Below, piece after piece: positions 33,701 through 46,100 of a stretch of 64,000 bases of DNA. The notes under the pieces were generated by a model. That model saw only the letters and a program-made list of their open reading frames with translations. It was not told where the DNA came from and ran no database searches. This stretch comes from Siderastrea radians (lineage: Eukaryota > Cnidaria > Anthozoa > Scleractinia > Rhizangiidae). A program made the translations under genes and the position numbers. The stretch lies in the NCBI GenBank assembly GCA_964017195.1, contig OZ024887.1, positions 60,752,811 through 60,816,810 on the forward strand, read 5' to 3'. Every line of letters starts with the position of its first letter. Positions within the stretch are counted from its first letter, which is position 1.

Positions 33701-36700
33701 ACTACCAGTAAATTGTCAGATGGCGACATCTTACAGTCAGATCTCACGCGTGACCAGTATTTCCAATATTCAAATCAGGTCTCCAAAATTACTCGTTAGA
33801 ATGGATGAAGAATCCAAAACTATAAACAGGAATTGAAAATTCGGCGCAACATTTCGAATTTCCAAGGAAACGTCTCGAGTTAATCGTACATTTTGTGCAA
33901 CGGTAGACTTGAAAAGCGAATCGAATACTTTTCACCCCCTCAAGGAGAAGATACTGCCCATAAACTTTCTGAGTTAGCACTTTAGCCGGATAATGTAAAG
34001 TCTCAAAAAATATATATAACAAATTTCGATAATAAAAACCAGGGTGACGCTTATTGAATTTATGACTGAAGTTCAAAACCGGTTGCAGTCAGTCATTGTA
34101 GCAGAAGTCTTCAAAAGGTCACGTTGTGCGCTGTAAGTGGTGAACATCGATCCATTATGTAAATTTTTGCTTTTTATGGTCGGTTGTCGATGCACTCCTC
34201 AGCTATGGGTTAGGGTTAGTTAGTCAGTTATGGCATAGTTGATATCATTTTATGCGATCTAAAAGTTTGCTGGACTTAACATTTTCGATAAAAGTATGTT
34301 AGTGATGCATGATGAGGTCCTTTTGAAACTCAAAGTTAATCATTTTCATACCAGCAAGAGCGGCAGTGTGCCTTGTTCCACAGCTGACTGTCAGTACGTC
34401 TAAATCACCAGGAATGTCGACAGGTACAGGTACTGTCTGACACTGAACCTGACCACAGGTTGAATGTCCATCGTCACCACTGTCATGATTGACAGCCAAA
34501 CCTAGTTGGCCAGACTCATTCCATCCCCACATGTAAAGGTCACCAAACTCTGTGAAAAAACACGATTTTAAAACATGAAGGTGTGGTAAAAAAGACCTCC
34601 TTTCCAGTGGCTGGGAACTATTTTTCACTCCACCCCCCTTTTTCCTCTTAAAGGCCCCCTATCACAAACAGGTCTGGATTTGCCAAGGTGTTTTTTTTTT
34701 CAACATAATACCGGCATGTGTCTAAAAGTGACAACAGCCTAGGCAAGGATGAATATCGGCAAGGGTAACTCAACTTTTTGGAGAGGCAAGGACAGTTTAC
34801 ACACGTAACTTTTTGTGCTTACCGGTTTTGTACTAGGCAAGGATGTTTTGTTCCAGGCAAGGATGAAAATAATGAAAGTGGGCATGCACAATTATTGAAC
34901 ACAACGTGGCGTCCACAGTGTCAGCAGTTCTGTAACTTTTTTCTCAACCGTTTTGGCGAAAAGTAACGGCATCTTAGGAAGAAAGAGATCGTAGGCGAAA
35001 AATTAAAGTAACGCACTGGGAAGTTACGGCTCTTTCAATAAAAGAAAAAGAAGCTATTAATGATAGTAATGTCTGTAAAGACATAAATATTAAACCCTCC
35101 ACTATCCAATGTACTAGATAGTTTCTTCCGTCCACAAATCGAGTAATTTGTTCACTTTCTCTGTTTTTCACGTTGCCTTCCCTCTCTTGGTCGTCATTTT
35201 TAAAACTGATGATCACTTTAAAACACACGCTGTATCACTGAGGCATGCACACAATCACCCGAAAACGTCTCCGAAGCAAGTATGAGCGTTTACACACTCC
35301 ACCAAAATCCAAAATAGCAAGTTGCCACTTTTCACTCTTGCCAGTGCCTCGCCGGTTTTTTTGAAAAAAGGACAACGTCCGGACGTGGTCCCAAAACCAA
35401 AAAGTACATCGGCAAGGCAAGACAGGCTTACACCATTTTCACAACAAAATTTAACATTGCTTTGCTGGAAATGAAAATTTTTTCTTGCCGATATTCATCC
35501 TTGCCTAGCCATTTTTCTTTTCTGCGGTGTACATGTAAATGGGGTTAAGAAGATGCCAAGAACTTGTCAAAAAACTAATAAAGAAGACTTTTTTGCAACC
35601 TTCCTAAAATCCAGCAAATGAGGAAATATTGTTGGCGTAGCATTCATGGGTTTACATTTCCCATATGTTTTGCCATTTTTACACAAATACAAAGCAAACA
35701 ATTCTTTTGAAAATATTTTGTTTTGGTCCACAACAAAAGACGTGTGCATGTACAAATAGGGAATTACAGTTTGGCAGACACTGTTTCCACAAAAAGATAA
35801 ATGACAATGTAGCACTTCATTTTACAGTTGAAATACTCAGCGCATTCCACTTATTATTTGGGAATGACTTTCATTAATCAGGAACGGATTGCATTATTGG
35901 AATCAAAATTTCACTTTCAAATTGAATATTGTAATGTTCCAACGATAGCCTTGTTCCAAATGAGGAATGCTGATTGGCTTATTATTGACATCAGGCAAAT
36001 GTTCACGTGCGAGTGGCAGACTGTTGGCGGCTTGTTGTGCCTGATGTGATTTGTGTTCGCTCAACAAAATATCAATCGCAAGTACTTTTTCATGTGAAGA
36101 AGCAGTCTACTGTTATAAAACTGTGAAGAATATTTCTTTAAAACAAGTGTGCTGTAAATGCACAAGAAATGTTCCTGAAAATTGAGAAAAATTCCCTGTC
36201 GTGTCAAACCGACTGAAACCAACAGCCGCCAACGGTTTCGTATTTCACGAGTGAACTTTTGGCTTACGCAAGTAACAATGCAATCAACATTCGTTACTTC
36301 GAATGAGTCTACTGTTGGAAGATTTCAATCTTCAATCTGAAAATGAAATTTTGATTCCAATGTTGCAATCCATTCCCGATTAATGAAAATCATTCCTAAA
36401 TAATGAGCGGAACGCGCTGAGTATTTTGAATATAAGCATTGCACGGCTTTAGCAGGTACCACATTTGTCTGATTTTCTCACCACTTATTGCAGCTGAATG
36501 CCATCCTCCTGCAGCTATAAACTGAACTCTTATCCCTTCCAGCGCTGGAATAATGGCTGGACTTTGCTCTTCTACAATCAAACCACGACCAAGCTGTCCA
36601 CGGCTGAAAAATGATAGCATTCCCTTTTGCACTTACAAGTAATGTGCTGAACAGATACAATAAGTGCTATAAACTGTACTTATAATTAACCACTTGCATT

Positions 36701-39148
36701 TCATTTTATGCTGAAAATAATCACTGTTGGTGGTTAATGGGCACCAATACTAAATAGGAACTGAGCCCTGCTGAAATGCAACAAATGGCCCAAGACAAAG
36801 ATAGGTAAAGGCAATTCACAAAGGTAGGTAATTAAGTCACACACGAGTCAAGGAGGCTCATATTGCCAGAGCTTAACCCAGTTTTGGTAGCATGAAGCAA
36901 CTGAGAGTATTGCTACTCCCCTCCGGATGGGATGCTAGTCCATCAGAGGGTTACCCCCAGCAGTATATCGCCGGTACCCATTTACACACCCGGGTGGAGA
37001 GAGACAATGTGGGGCAAAGTCTCTTGTCTAAGGAAACAACAAAATGGCAGGAACTGGGCGTCAAACCACCGATCTTCAGATCTAAAGTCCAATGCGCTAA
37101 CCACTACACCACCATGCCCCTAAGAGTAAAAAAGACAAAGATGCCGTTCTTAAAAAGCGTGGTCATCCCTACCTGCTGAAAGCTGGAGATGACGAGAGAG
37201 ATGAAGTGACAATTCAGTGGGTTCAAAACGTCATATTTGTGGACTGTGATTGTTGAAGTTCAACCCAAAATGGAACATTCTGAAGCCATTTCTTCTCAGT
37301 GTCAAATCCTTTTTATACTGTAATGATTCAATTTAGTGCCCGGGGTGCTTATTCACTTTTGGTAGCTCAAAGGTGGGCTTTTGGTGAGGGGCACTTATTT
37401 GGGATGGGGCACTTACTTCCTTTTTTACATGAACATCAGAGTGTGAAGATGCACTTATAAACGCAGCTGAACAATAGCAGAAACTGTAACACAACAACTG
37501 TAATGATATGGGTTCACATCTTCAATGTCGCTTGTGCAATAGGGGGAGTTATTGGAATAGGGATGTTCATTAAAAAATGACACTCAAGGGGGTGGGTTTA
37601 TAAGAAGGGGGGTGGTGCTTATTGGAAGGAGGGCACTAAATCAAATCATTACGGTATGGAAATTAATGCAAATTTTATGCCAGGGGAGTTTGAATTACCC
37701 CGTCATTTTTTTTCAGTCCTACTTGAACACTGTCTCCTGCCAAACTGTGGTACCGATATACCTTCAAACATAGAACCATACCTCCCTCCACCAAGACTGT
37801 ACACATCCCCTGAGGATGACAGCAAAAGAGCATGTTCCTTGCCACAAGCAACTGATGTCATTTGTGTTGTGATGTCCATTGGTCTGAACAGCAAGGCTGG
37901 TTTGTTTGATTCACAGCCATCCTGGACTTCTTCATGGACTGCATAACCTGCTTGTCCATTGTCTGCAAAACAAAAAACATTAACTTGCACTTGTAGGCAT
38001 GATAACACAATGCTGTTTCCGTTAGATAACAAGAAATGGTTTTTTTTAATGCTGAAAAGCAGGTAAGAGCCACCTGTCAAAAGCAAGCAGCTTGATTCTC
38101 TGCAGCCAACGGCTTTGAATTTTATGCCACTGTTCTTGACCTTAGCTGGTTTTGACTTTTCATTGGTATAATTACTCCAAAGAACACACTCTCCATCTTT
38201 AGTTCGCAATGCCAGTTGTGTCCAGCTACATGACACATCGGTAATAAGGCAACCTGGAAGGAGATTTTCCTGTTTCCCAACTTCTTTTGTTCCAGGAATC
38301 CACCCCACAGCACTGACAGATCCATTTTCTGAATGAGAATGCAAAAAATAAGGGTAAAAAGATAAATTATAAAGCACCAGTACAGTTGTAAACTATATAT
38401 CATTGCGTGGAGAAAAGAAATGTCAGAAAAAGACTCCCAGGTATTGGCTTTTTATATTATGACATATCTGTTCAGCTACAACAACTACATCATAAATACT
38501 AAATTAAATTCTAAATTTTGCACGATCAATTTTCAACAAACCACTTTCACTCTTTGAAGTTGCTACTTTTTTTAAAATACTCGTGATGCTTTGATGTATC
38601 AAAAAAGGGACAGGGACTTGCAGATGAGACACTTAGGGATACTGGATGAGAGAATGGATATGTGAGGATGCAAGGCTGAAGGAGGCAGAGATACAACATG
38701 TGGGAGGTGGGGACTTGAAACTGGGGATGCAAAGCATAGGACCAAAAGATCCATAAAACTGACAAGTCCCACATCCAGAGATGCCAACCTTTGGAAACTT
38801 TGGAGGCCTGAAGTCTGGAAATTTTTTCTTTTGCACCAACACCCTCCCCACACCCACATCATCAACCCAACCTCCCAAATTGACCCGCCCTGCTAAAAAA
38901 AAATGACCCACTACACCCAAGGTGAGCAAGAGTGGGAAATCTGCAGGAACGTTCAAAGGAATTAAGTTATGGTTATCAATTGGTTGAGCGTTTATCCAAT
39001 TAGAGAATTGCTCATAACATGGCTGTAATGGCAAAAAATAATTCCCTTTATTTCTGTAAATGTCTACAACATCATTGGGTGAAGGCTATACAAAAATGTA
39101 GCCAGAAGCCCTCTAGTCCTCGCTTCACAAAGCGTTATTTGTTATTAC

Positions 39149-39226
<78 letters not shown>

Positions 39227-39784
39227 GATCATCATCATCATCATTATTTATTTAGGGAAAGAAGGCCCCAATTGTGTGCAGTCAGTGTAAAATGCAGGCT
39301 GTAGAGAACAAATTAGGTAAAAATGTAGCCTGCAAATACACAGGCTAGTAAAAATGGTGACTGAGCATAAAATGAAGACTGTAGACTAGTAGATGGCTAA
39401 TCCCACGGTCTCTATTAGACCCAACTAGGCCTACATCGTACCGGTAGCTTAGTACGCAGTCTGCGTGCAATTTTTCACTGATCATGAAACTGTATTGAGC
39501 TTTCCCTAACGGAGTTAACGATCAGGACTTCTGGGGAAAATACCTTTTAAATAAAACATGGTCGACCAAGATGCCAGTATACTGTTAACATAGCCAACAT
39601 TCAATGCCAACGGAGTCAATACAGAGGAACCGGATAAATCAAGAGTCTTGACTTGTGCATCTTCACTCACACTTTTTTGAGCAGCCAATTGCGTAAAACC
39701 ATTATATCCAAAGCCAAAACATTGAAAACATCCCAAAGACTCAAAACCAGGCCTCGAGGTTGCCCTTTGCACAGCTTCAGCCAT
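33567..39784 (-). CDS. RCCD1: RCC1 domain-containing protein 1 (3' partial)
   Basis: Six exons were placed on the minus strand: 39,784-39,544, 38,328-38,074, 37,962-37,782, 36,603-36,482, 34,549-34,352, and a 30-bp micro-exon 33,596-33,567. Phases agree across all junctions, giving 342 complete codons. In animals RCCD1 is a nuclear RCC1-repeat (beta-propeller) protein that partners the JmjC enzyme KDM8 and affects H3K36 methylation and mitosis. Diagnostic blocks are CFGFGYNGFTQL near the N-terminus, GKEHALLLSSSGDVYSLGGG, QLGRGL, AAGGWHSAAIS, GDLYMWGWNESGQLG, SCGTRHTAAL and GSVWTWGWG. The human protein continues for about 45 residues after the last block; that final exon was not found downstream, where the duplication boundary lies at 33,194. 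The start was chosen at MAEAVQ (39,784) by similarity to the human N-terminus. A uORF overlaps it. Confidence 0.9.
33651..33699. repeat. (GAT)n microsatellite
   Basis: About 16 uninterrupted GAT units in the RCCD1 intron between the micro-exon and exon 5. Confidence 0.95.
34739..35508. mobile_element. 770-bp inverted-repeat element in RCCD1 intron
   Basis: The left end CTAGGCAAGGATGAATATCG is mirrored by CGATATTCATCCTTGCCTAG at 35,489-35,508. Several further AGGCAAGGA motifs lie inside. No coding capacity was recognised and no clear target duplication was seen. Confidence 0.65.
35829..36430. mobile_element. hAT-like element, RCCD1 intron copy
   Basis: Ends GAAATACTCAGCGCATTCC and CGCTGAGTATTTTGAAT form long inverted repeats. 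It is a diverged copy, in opposite orientation, of the 613-bp element at 57,583 in SLF2. The interior contains CCGACTGAAACCAACAGCCG, also shared. It ends about 50 bp from RCCD1 exon 4. Confidence 0.7.
36862..37120 (-). mobile_element. tRNA-derived SINE, minus orientation
   Basis: Read on the minus strand it starts GGGGCATGGTGGTGTAGTGG, followed by TTAGCGCATTGGAC, with a B box GGTTTGACGCC. The body then gives CTAGCATCCC and GGGGAGTAGCAATACTC, ending in TTGCTTCATGCTA. It lies in the RCCD1 intron between exons 3 and 4. Confidence 0.75.
37318..37654. mobile_element. TA-flanked MITE in RCCD1 intron
   Basis: CTGTAATGATTCAATTTAGT on the left pairs with ACTAAATCAAATCATTACGG on the right. TA flanks both ends (37,316-37,317 and 37,655-37,656). 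The interior has repeated GGGCACTTATT motifs. Tc1/mariner-type by target site. Confidence 0.75.
39141..39250. repeat. (TTA)n microsatellite
   Basis: Over thirty TTA/ATT units, then several CAT units, in the first RCCD1 intron. The leucine-rich frame through it is not a gene. Confidence 0.95.
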
Positions 39785-39833
39785 AAAAACCTTCGAGTAA
39801 TCTTTGCTTGAATTCTTTCCCACCGTCCGCCAT
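39777..39833 (-). promoter_or_regulatory. Upstream ORF overlapping the RCCD1 start
   Basis: An ATG in good context (AAAATGGCG) at 39,831-39,833 opens an 18-codon frame, MADGGKEFKQRLLEGFYG, that ends at 39,777. It overlaps the RCCD1 start codon (39,784) in another frame. Overlapping uORFs usually lower translation of the main frame. This applies only if transcription starts upstream of 39,833. Confidence 0.5.
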
Positions 39834-40162
39834 TTTATTTGCTAAGCGTCCCGGCCTTCACCTTACAGGCCTGGATGCGTAGCATAACCATGGAAAATGT
39901 AAATGCTCACATATTTGAATGAGTGAGCGTTCGTTGTTTTGGTGTGAGATTTGTCATTAACGAGGCATTTTTCTTTGGTTTTCATCGCATTTTGGGAATT
40001 TGGTTTTGTTCGCTCAAGTTACACAATGAACATGGCAGTCGTCCGTTTCAAAAGTAACAGGAGAAAGGTTGCGGATTGTGTCAGTGTGGAATGCAAACTT
40101 TGAGTGGTTCAATGCTTGTTAACGTTTTTTTCTGTTGACCGTTGTAGTCGGAACACGAAAAT
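39834..40162. promoter_or_regulatory. Divergent RCCD1/MAP9 intergenic region
   Basis: Only about 0.33 kb separates the RCCD1 5' end (minus) from the MAP9 ATG (plus), so the two genes probably share a bidirectional promoter. No TATA box is obvious. TTGACCGTTGTAG just before the MAP9 ATG could be a splice acceptor (at 40,147), which would put the MAP9 5' UTR partly in an upstream exon. Confidence 0.5.
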
Positions 40163-43100
40163 ATGAGCAACAAAAGAACACTAGTAAAACAAAAAGTGAC
40201 TTATGGTTCCGTAGGAGATGGGAATTTACACGATAGTGACGACGACTTCTCTGGAAAGCGAACCATAACAAAGCGAGTGTCGTTTGAAAGTCACGAGTTG
40301 AGCGAGTCGGATTCGGACGCCGAGAATTCGCTTGGAAGGATTAATCGTACCTCTGGAAGGAAAGCTGGCGATTCCCTGGATGGTTTGTTTAGAGAAACGA
40401 GCACTAAAGAAAGAGAAAACTCCGCGGGGATAAGAAAACGAACTTCAGAAGAAAGCCACACATCTAAAGACAAAGGCAAGATACCGTTTATTTTATTATT
40501 AATTAACATTTTGTAGTGTACCGGCGCTCTTCGTGCAGTTTGCCTTGCAACGGTTCTTGCGGCTTGTTTCAAAAAGCCCTCTAGAATAAGATGTATAAAA
40601 CATTCAGCATGTACCTGTCACAACACAGGGAGGAAAGTGATTTTGGGACAAGTTGGTTAACTCTTTGAACAGTTTGTTTGTGCCCATTTAACAGTACAGC
40701 ATACAAAATCATATGTTATTATATACCAGGTTTTTCAATAGGAATCTGAGTAGGTGGCAAAAGTTTAGGAGTAGGCGGAGAATGATTCTAGGGGGGTCCA
40801 CTTAGAATGCATTTCTTGCATTCTGGAGCAAGAATTAGGGTATTTGAACAGAACAGGAAACACAAATCACCACTGAAATTATTCAGAAGTCAGGGAAGAT
40901 TCTTTTGTTTTTCATGAATAAATCTTGCCCGATTCAATGCTCGTGTTTCGTGGCGAATGTTACTCGTGTTAGTCGTTAAATATGAGGTAATTTCTCAATC
41001 AAATAGGTGGCGAATTCATGTGAACTAGCCGGCCCTTATTGAAAACCCTGATATACACAAGAGTGGTTTAGTGGAAAATAGACCACTCGTAAAGTTCATA
41101 CGAAACTACATCCGGGACTCGAGTGGCGTATTTTCCACATCCTCACTAGTGAGGATATAGATGACGTAATTTCCTGCTTTTACACTGTTTTTTGTGCAAA
41201 AACACTCTTGTCTATATAATAAAAAGAAAATTACCCGGTAGCTTGAAGATATGAATTTTATTTTAGAGTGGTAAAAAACAATATTTTATTCACTCGCTGC
41301 GCTTATTCGTAAAATACCGTTTTTACCACTTGAAAATAAAATTCATATCTTCACGCTGCCGTGTAATATCCTCTATTTACACTTGGAACGCACAACTTGT
41401 CTTGAGCACAGCATTTTTCGAGACAATCTTCTGGAAGTCTCACACACAACTTAAAGGTAGTGCTGCCTTGGCTAATAACATGTAAATTATACCTCCCCCC
41501 CTTTCACCACTTCCCCCCCTTCCTGCCTTTTCAGTTATACTTACATGTTACACATGTACATAATAAGCTATAATAGATGTGATTTTGTGTCACTGTAGAT
41601 CAGAGTTAGTTCTTTTAAGGACGGTGCCTCCTTTTTAGTTTGCAGTTGCTATAGCAACTGAGAACTATTGGGGCTGTCCTGGCGTCGTGTGGAGTTGCAT
41701 TAACTCTTTGGCAACAAGCCCACACAGCCATTCAAAGTAGAATCCTTCGAAGTGTATAAATGGGCGAGTTGTGACGGGCTCTTAACCAAGTTTTGTGCCG
41801 TTGCTGTGGATGAAGAATTAATCGGAGTGTTTGGATCCTCGAAAATACCGTAGATTTTGATTTGCAAAGACAGTGCAGGAAGGAATTGAAAGGAAATGTT
41901 TACTCAGGTGCGTGTTAGGACTCGTTGGTCTTCAGTTTAGGTTGGCATTCGCCAGCGGGTTAGGAACAGCTGGACGAGGACAGAAATTGGTTGTTAAGTT
42001 TAGTTGCTGTCGAAAAGATCGCAAAGAAGTCTTTGTGTGTTGATGTTTCTGATCTGCAAGTGCAAACATCTCTTTATGCATAAGTTGACTGGGGGAGATA
42101 ATTGGTCATAATTAATAAATAAAGTCCACGAAAGGCGATTGTGTATGTTTTCATTTGGTACGGGTTTAAGTTATAAACTATCAAAAATCATCCACATTAT
42201 GAACTTACAGATGTTCAAGGGTTTATTTACAGCTTTCAGTTTGAGTTTTATGCGGTTTACTTTGAGCTTATATATATCTTGCTCGGAATTATCGGCCAGT
42301 CACGATTTCCCCTGTACCCGCGCATTTAATAAATTAAATATTCCATGCATCATTGCCGTCATTGAGCTCTCCAGAATCGACCGTTATTGAAGTGTTTTTG
42401 GTTTCTGTAGTTCATGTCAGTTTAATTTCGTAGTTCCCACAGTTGAATGTATTCGTGGTTATGACATTGATCTGACGATTTAACTCGTTATTCTGAACTT
42501 CCCAAATGATGTTTGTTCATTGATGATTACCAGAAGGATTCTTGAAATCCTTCTCATTAAGCTGCAAAAATGTTTTGTGTTTTCTTTCGCCTAGCCATTT
42601 AAAACGATCTAATTTGTGAGCTTTGCCTGGCACGAAAAGCTATTTACATTTGATTTTCATAATTCAATTAGTAGAATGTTTACATACGTGCAATGTTGGC
42701 ATGATTTCTGACACGAAAGTGTAATTGTCGATCTCAATTTTTTAAATAAACTCAAACAACTTATATACACGCAAAAACTAGCCAAACATCTGTTTCTCTT
42801 TAATTATGTAAGTATTCTTAGTTCTACACTCATTCTATTACTACGAAAAAAAAAACACGCGATTCTCCAGACTTATGATAGCATATTTTTTTTCAAATGC
42901 GTGACTACTTTTTCTAAACCCGTCATTCATGGTCTCCCCGTTATTCTTTAATTTTGAGCTGCCTGTTACCCATTTACTGGTGACACTCTCTATCATGCAA
43001 CCACATCCTGCTCCTGATAACCCACTGATATACACTGAACAATAAAGACAGCAGAGGCAAAACAGTAGTAACATCTCAAAACAACTGCGAACTATCCGAA

Positions 43101-46100
43101 TGGATCCGCTCGTGTTACTTCGCATACGTTCTGCTCATCTCGGGATATTCAGGTTTCTTAAGGAATTTGACCACTAATACAACAATATTTTGCACGGTTT
43201 AAGACTATGGGAAAAAGGAGATCTTAGCAAGGGCTGTCAGAATCCAAAGAGAAAATTGGGTGTAACCATGCATTTTTCAGAGATAATTGAGCTTAAAATT
43301 GGAAAGTAATTGCCATACAGTACATGTACATTCTTTTTATTTTAATGCTTTTTTAGAATTATAGTTGATTAATCATCGCTGAAAAATGCGTGTTACCCAC
43401 ATTTTTCTTTTTGGATTCCAATAACCCTGCCTAAGATCTACTTTTCCCCCATAGTCATAACCTTTGCAAAAATACATCTGTATTAGGAGGCACCATCCTT
43501 AAGAGTATAGAACAAGTTAGCAAACAGGTTTTCGGATAAATTAAGTATTGAATAACAATGGCAGCATTTCCATCCTTCGTTTTAGGAGAACCAAAACCTT
43601 CTGCAAGGCCTCGTCCCACTATTTCACCTCGGCGAACACATTTTGAAGGTCATTCAGTGGCTACATCACACAAATCGTCAGATGAGGATGATGATGATGT
43701 GTCTTCTATGACATACCCAGCCAGAACAAAAGAGGCAAAGGAGAGACACCCAGTTGCACCTCCTAGGACATCACCGTGGCAGCATCAAGAGAACAGGTCT
43801 CTGCCTGACATGACCTCTCCAAAACCTGTGGCTAGAGAAAGGCCTACCCTGTCCTCAAGGGAGGGACATTTAAAGTTGTTTGAGAAAGACCCTGATGTTG
43901 AAGAATATGAACAGACAAAAAATGTCAAGAGAGACAGTGGAATTTATGAACATGAAAGAAGTAAAAATGTGTCAGAAAGACCCATGGTTCCTGTAAGAAG
44001 AAACAAGACTCTTGAAGAAACACATGGCATAGACACAGAAAGAGATGCTCGAGTTTATGAATCTAAAAGGACTAAAAATGTACCAGCAGAAAAGCCTATG
44101 GCTCCTTCAAGACGAAAAAAGATACTTGAAGAAATACAGGAAAAACTCACTAGAGAGAAGGATGATGAAGTTTACGAATATGAACGAACTAAGAATTTTC
44201 GAGAAAAACCAACGGCCCCTTCAAGGGGGAAAAAGTCGTTGGAGGAAACAAGTGAAATACAGAGCTCCAGACCACAGATTCCCATAATTAGGACTTCTAC
44301 ATTCGAGGATGATGGTCCTTTTCAAAACAGTGATATAAGAGAAATTGAACAAAGTGGAAATTTGAGACATGGAGTGTCTAACAATGTTAAGGGCCAACCC
44401 ATTATTTCTGTAACAAGGGCTTATTCGTCAGAAGAAAGTGAGGATGAAGTTGATTCAGGAAAAGTTTTATACAGGAAAGATTCATTTGGTAGACAAAAAT
44501 ATGACAAAGAAGAGGTGGGGGGTTATAGGACACTCACAGACACAGGGGAAAGATCTGCTGGTGTACCACCAAGGCCATCACCTCTTAGTCGTGGAATGGT
44601 TCAAGACAACTCTGTGAAAGCACGTACAGAGTTAGAAGAGGACGTCAAACAAGCAAAGCGCCCAGGAAGTGCACCTGTGATGAAGAAGGCATCAAGTCTT
44701 GATACACTGTCTCGCCGACAGGAGTCTCCTTCAAAGAAAGGTCCTTCTGGGCCCAATGAACATGGGGCTCAGAGGATGCAGTTAAAGAAGAGCCTCACTC
44801 CTCAGCGACCCTTGAGTGGTAAGAAAGGTTCTTTGTTGGCGCAACTGCGACAGAAGGCACACTCTGACATAACAAACACTTTTGAAGAGCATGTTGCCCC
44901 AACAGAGAATGTCATTGGTACTGCTTCAGATGACAAGGGGCTTAGAAAGAAAGGTACCTTGGATATAGGTAAATATACTTTCAAAACAGTGAAACAGAAT
45001 GTGTTTCTAGTTTTGTCAGTTAATGTGCGTTTATTTATTTTCTTATTACCTTGTGCTGCCCACTTCCATTTGGAGAGAAGGAGCAAATGGCTAAGTGACT
45101 ACTTCCATTAATTTGCTGAAAAATGCATCCTTTAATTGGCGTGAAACAGTAGAATCTATCAAAAGCCCTGACTGAATGGTAGATATATTCATTTGCTGAA
45201 TTCATATTAGAGATGTGAAACCATCAAGGCAGGAAACTTGTCGCAAGATGGAAAACTAGTCCAAAATGGAACCAGGTAAGGACGAGGTTTCTGTCTCAAA
45301 TTTATCTATCCATTTTCTGGTCCAAAAAGGCTTTTAGACTAAACATCATTTAGGAGTTTGTGCATCTTGAATTTGTATTAATCATGGCACAGTTTGTGGC
45401 CCAAGACAGCTTAACTGAGATCATCAAGGTCCTAAAGGCTGAATTGTTCAGCAAAACTGCCTTTGATGATAGTACTAGTACATGATGTATGTACTAGTAG
45501 TCTGGTGTTATAGCAGCATGGGGAGAATTTTAGTGGTTGTTTAACTGAAAATGTAAGGCAGTAAAAACTTTTCACTGTATGGATTTATTTCAGGCAGTGG
45601 AAGAACAAAGCCTCAAAGATCAGGACCTTTAAAGGCCAACCAGGAGATCGACAAAATGACTAGATCTTCACATCGCATAGACACACCCACAGAGCGTTGG
45701 GCAGATACTAAATCACACCGAGGTTCACTGACACCAAAGAGAGCCTCTTCAATGACAGATTTAAGAGGAAACAGCCCAGAGCCATGGGGTGGAGATAGCA
45801 GTGCTAGAAGCTCACAGCATAGTGGCTTAATGGACACGTCATCCATACGGCAGGCAGTGTTTGACGAGTGGAAGTCAAAGAAGAGTGCCAGGTTAAAAGA
45901 ACAAGCAGCCAGCAAGTCTGCTGAGAAGAAGAAACAAGAGGAGAAAGAACAGGAAGAACGTGAACGGAAGAAAATGGTAAATGCTAGCGGCGACAGCCAT
46001 TTATTCATACATGTAGCTATTTAAGGTTGGCTCACACGAGGGGACTAGTCCCTGCGACTAGTCCTGGAGACCAAGTCCCTTCGTGTGAACTACCCAATCG

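Noticed and set aside
38547..39034. Overlapping minus-strand frames of 75-133 codons
   Set aside because: Several frames are open together in a low-complexity part of RCCD1 intron 1, with no splice-site or similarity support.
39019..39228. Poly-leucine frame on the plus strand
   Set aside because: Produced by the (TTA)n repeat in the first RCCD1 intron.
43558..43585. ATG at 43,558 as an independent MAP9 start
   Set aside because: It lies before a splice acceptor (CGTTTTAG) whose phase matches exon 1. It could be an alternative promoter start, but nothing supports that.
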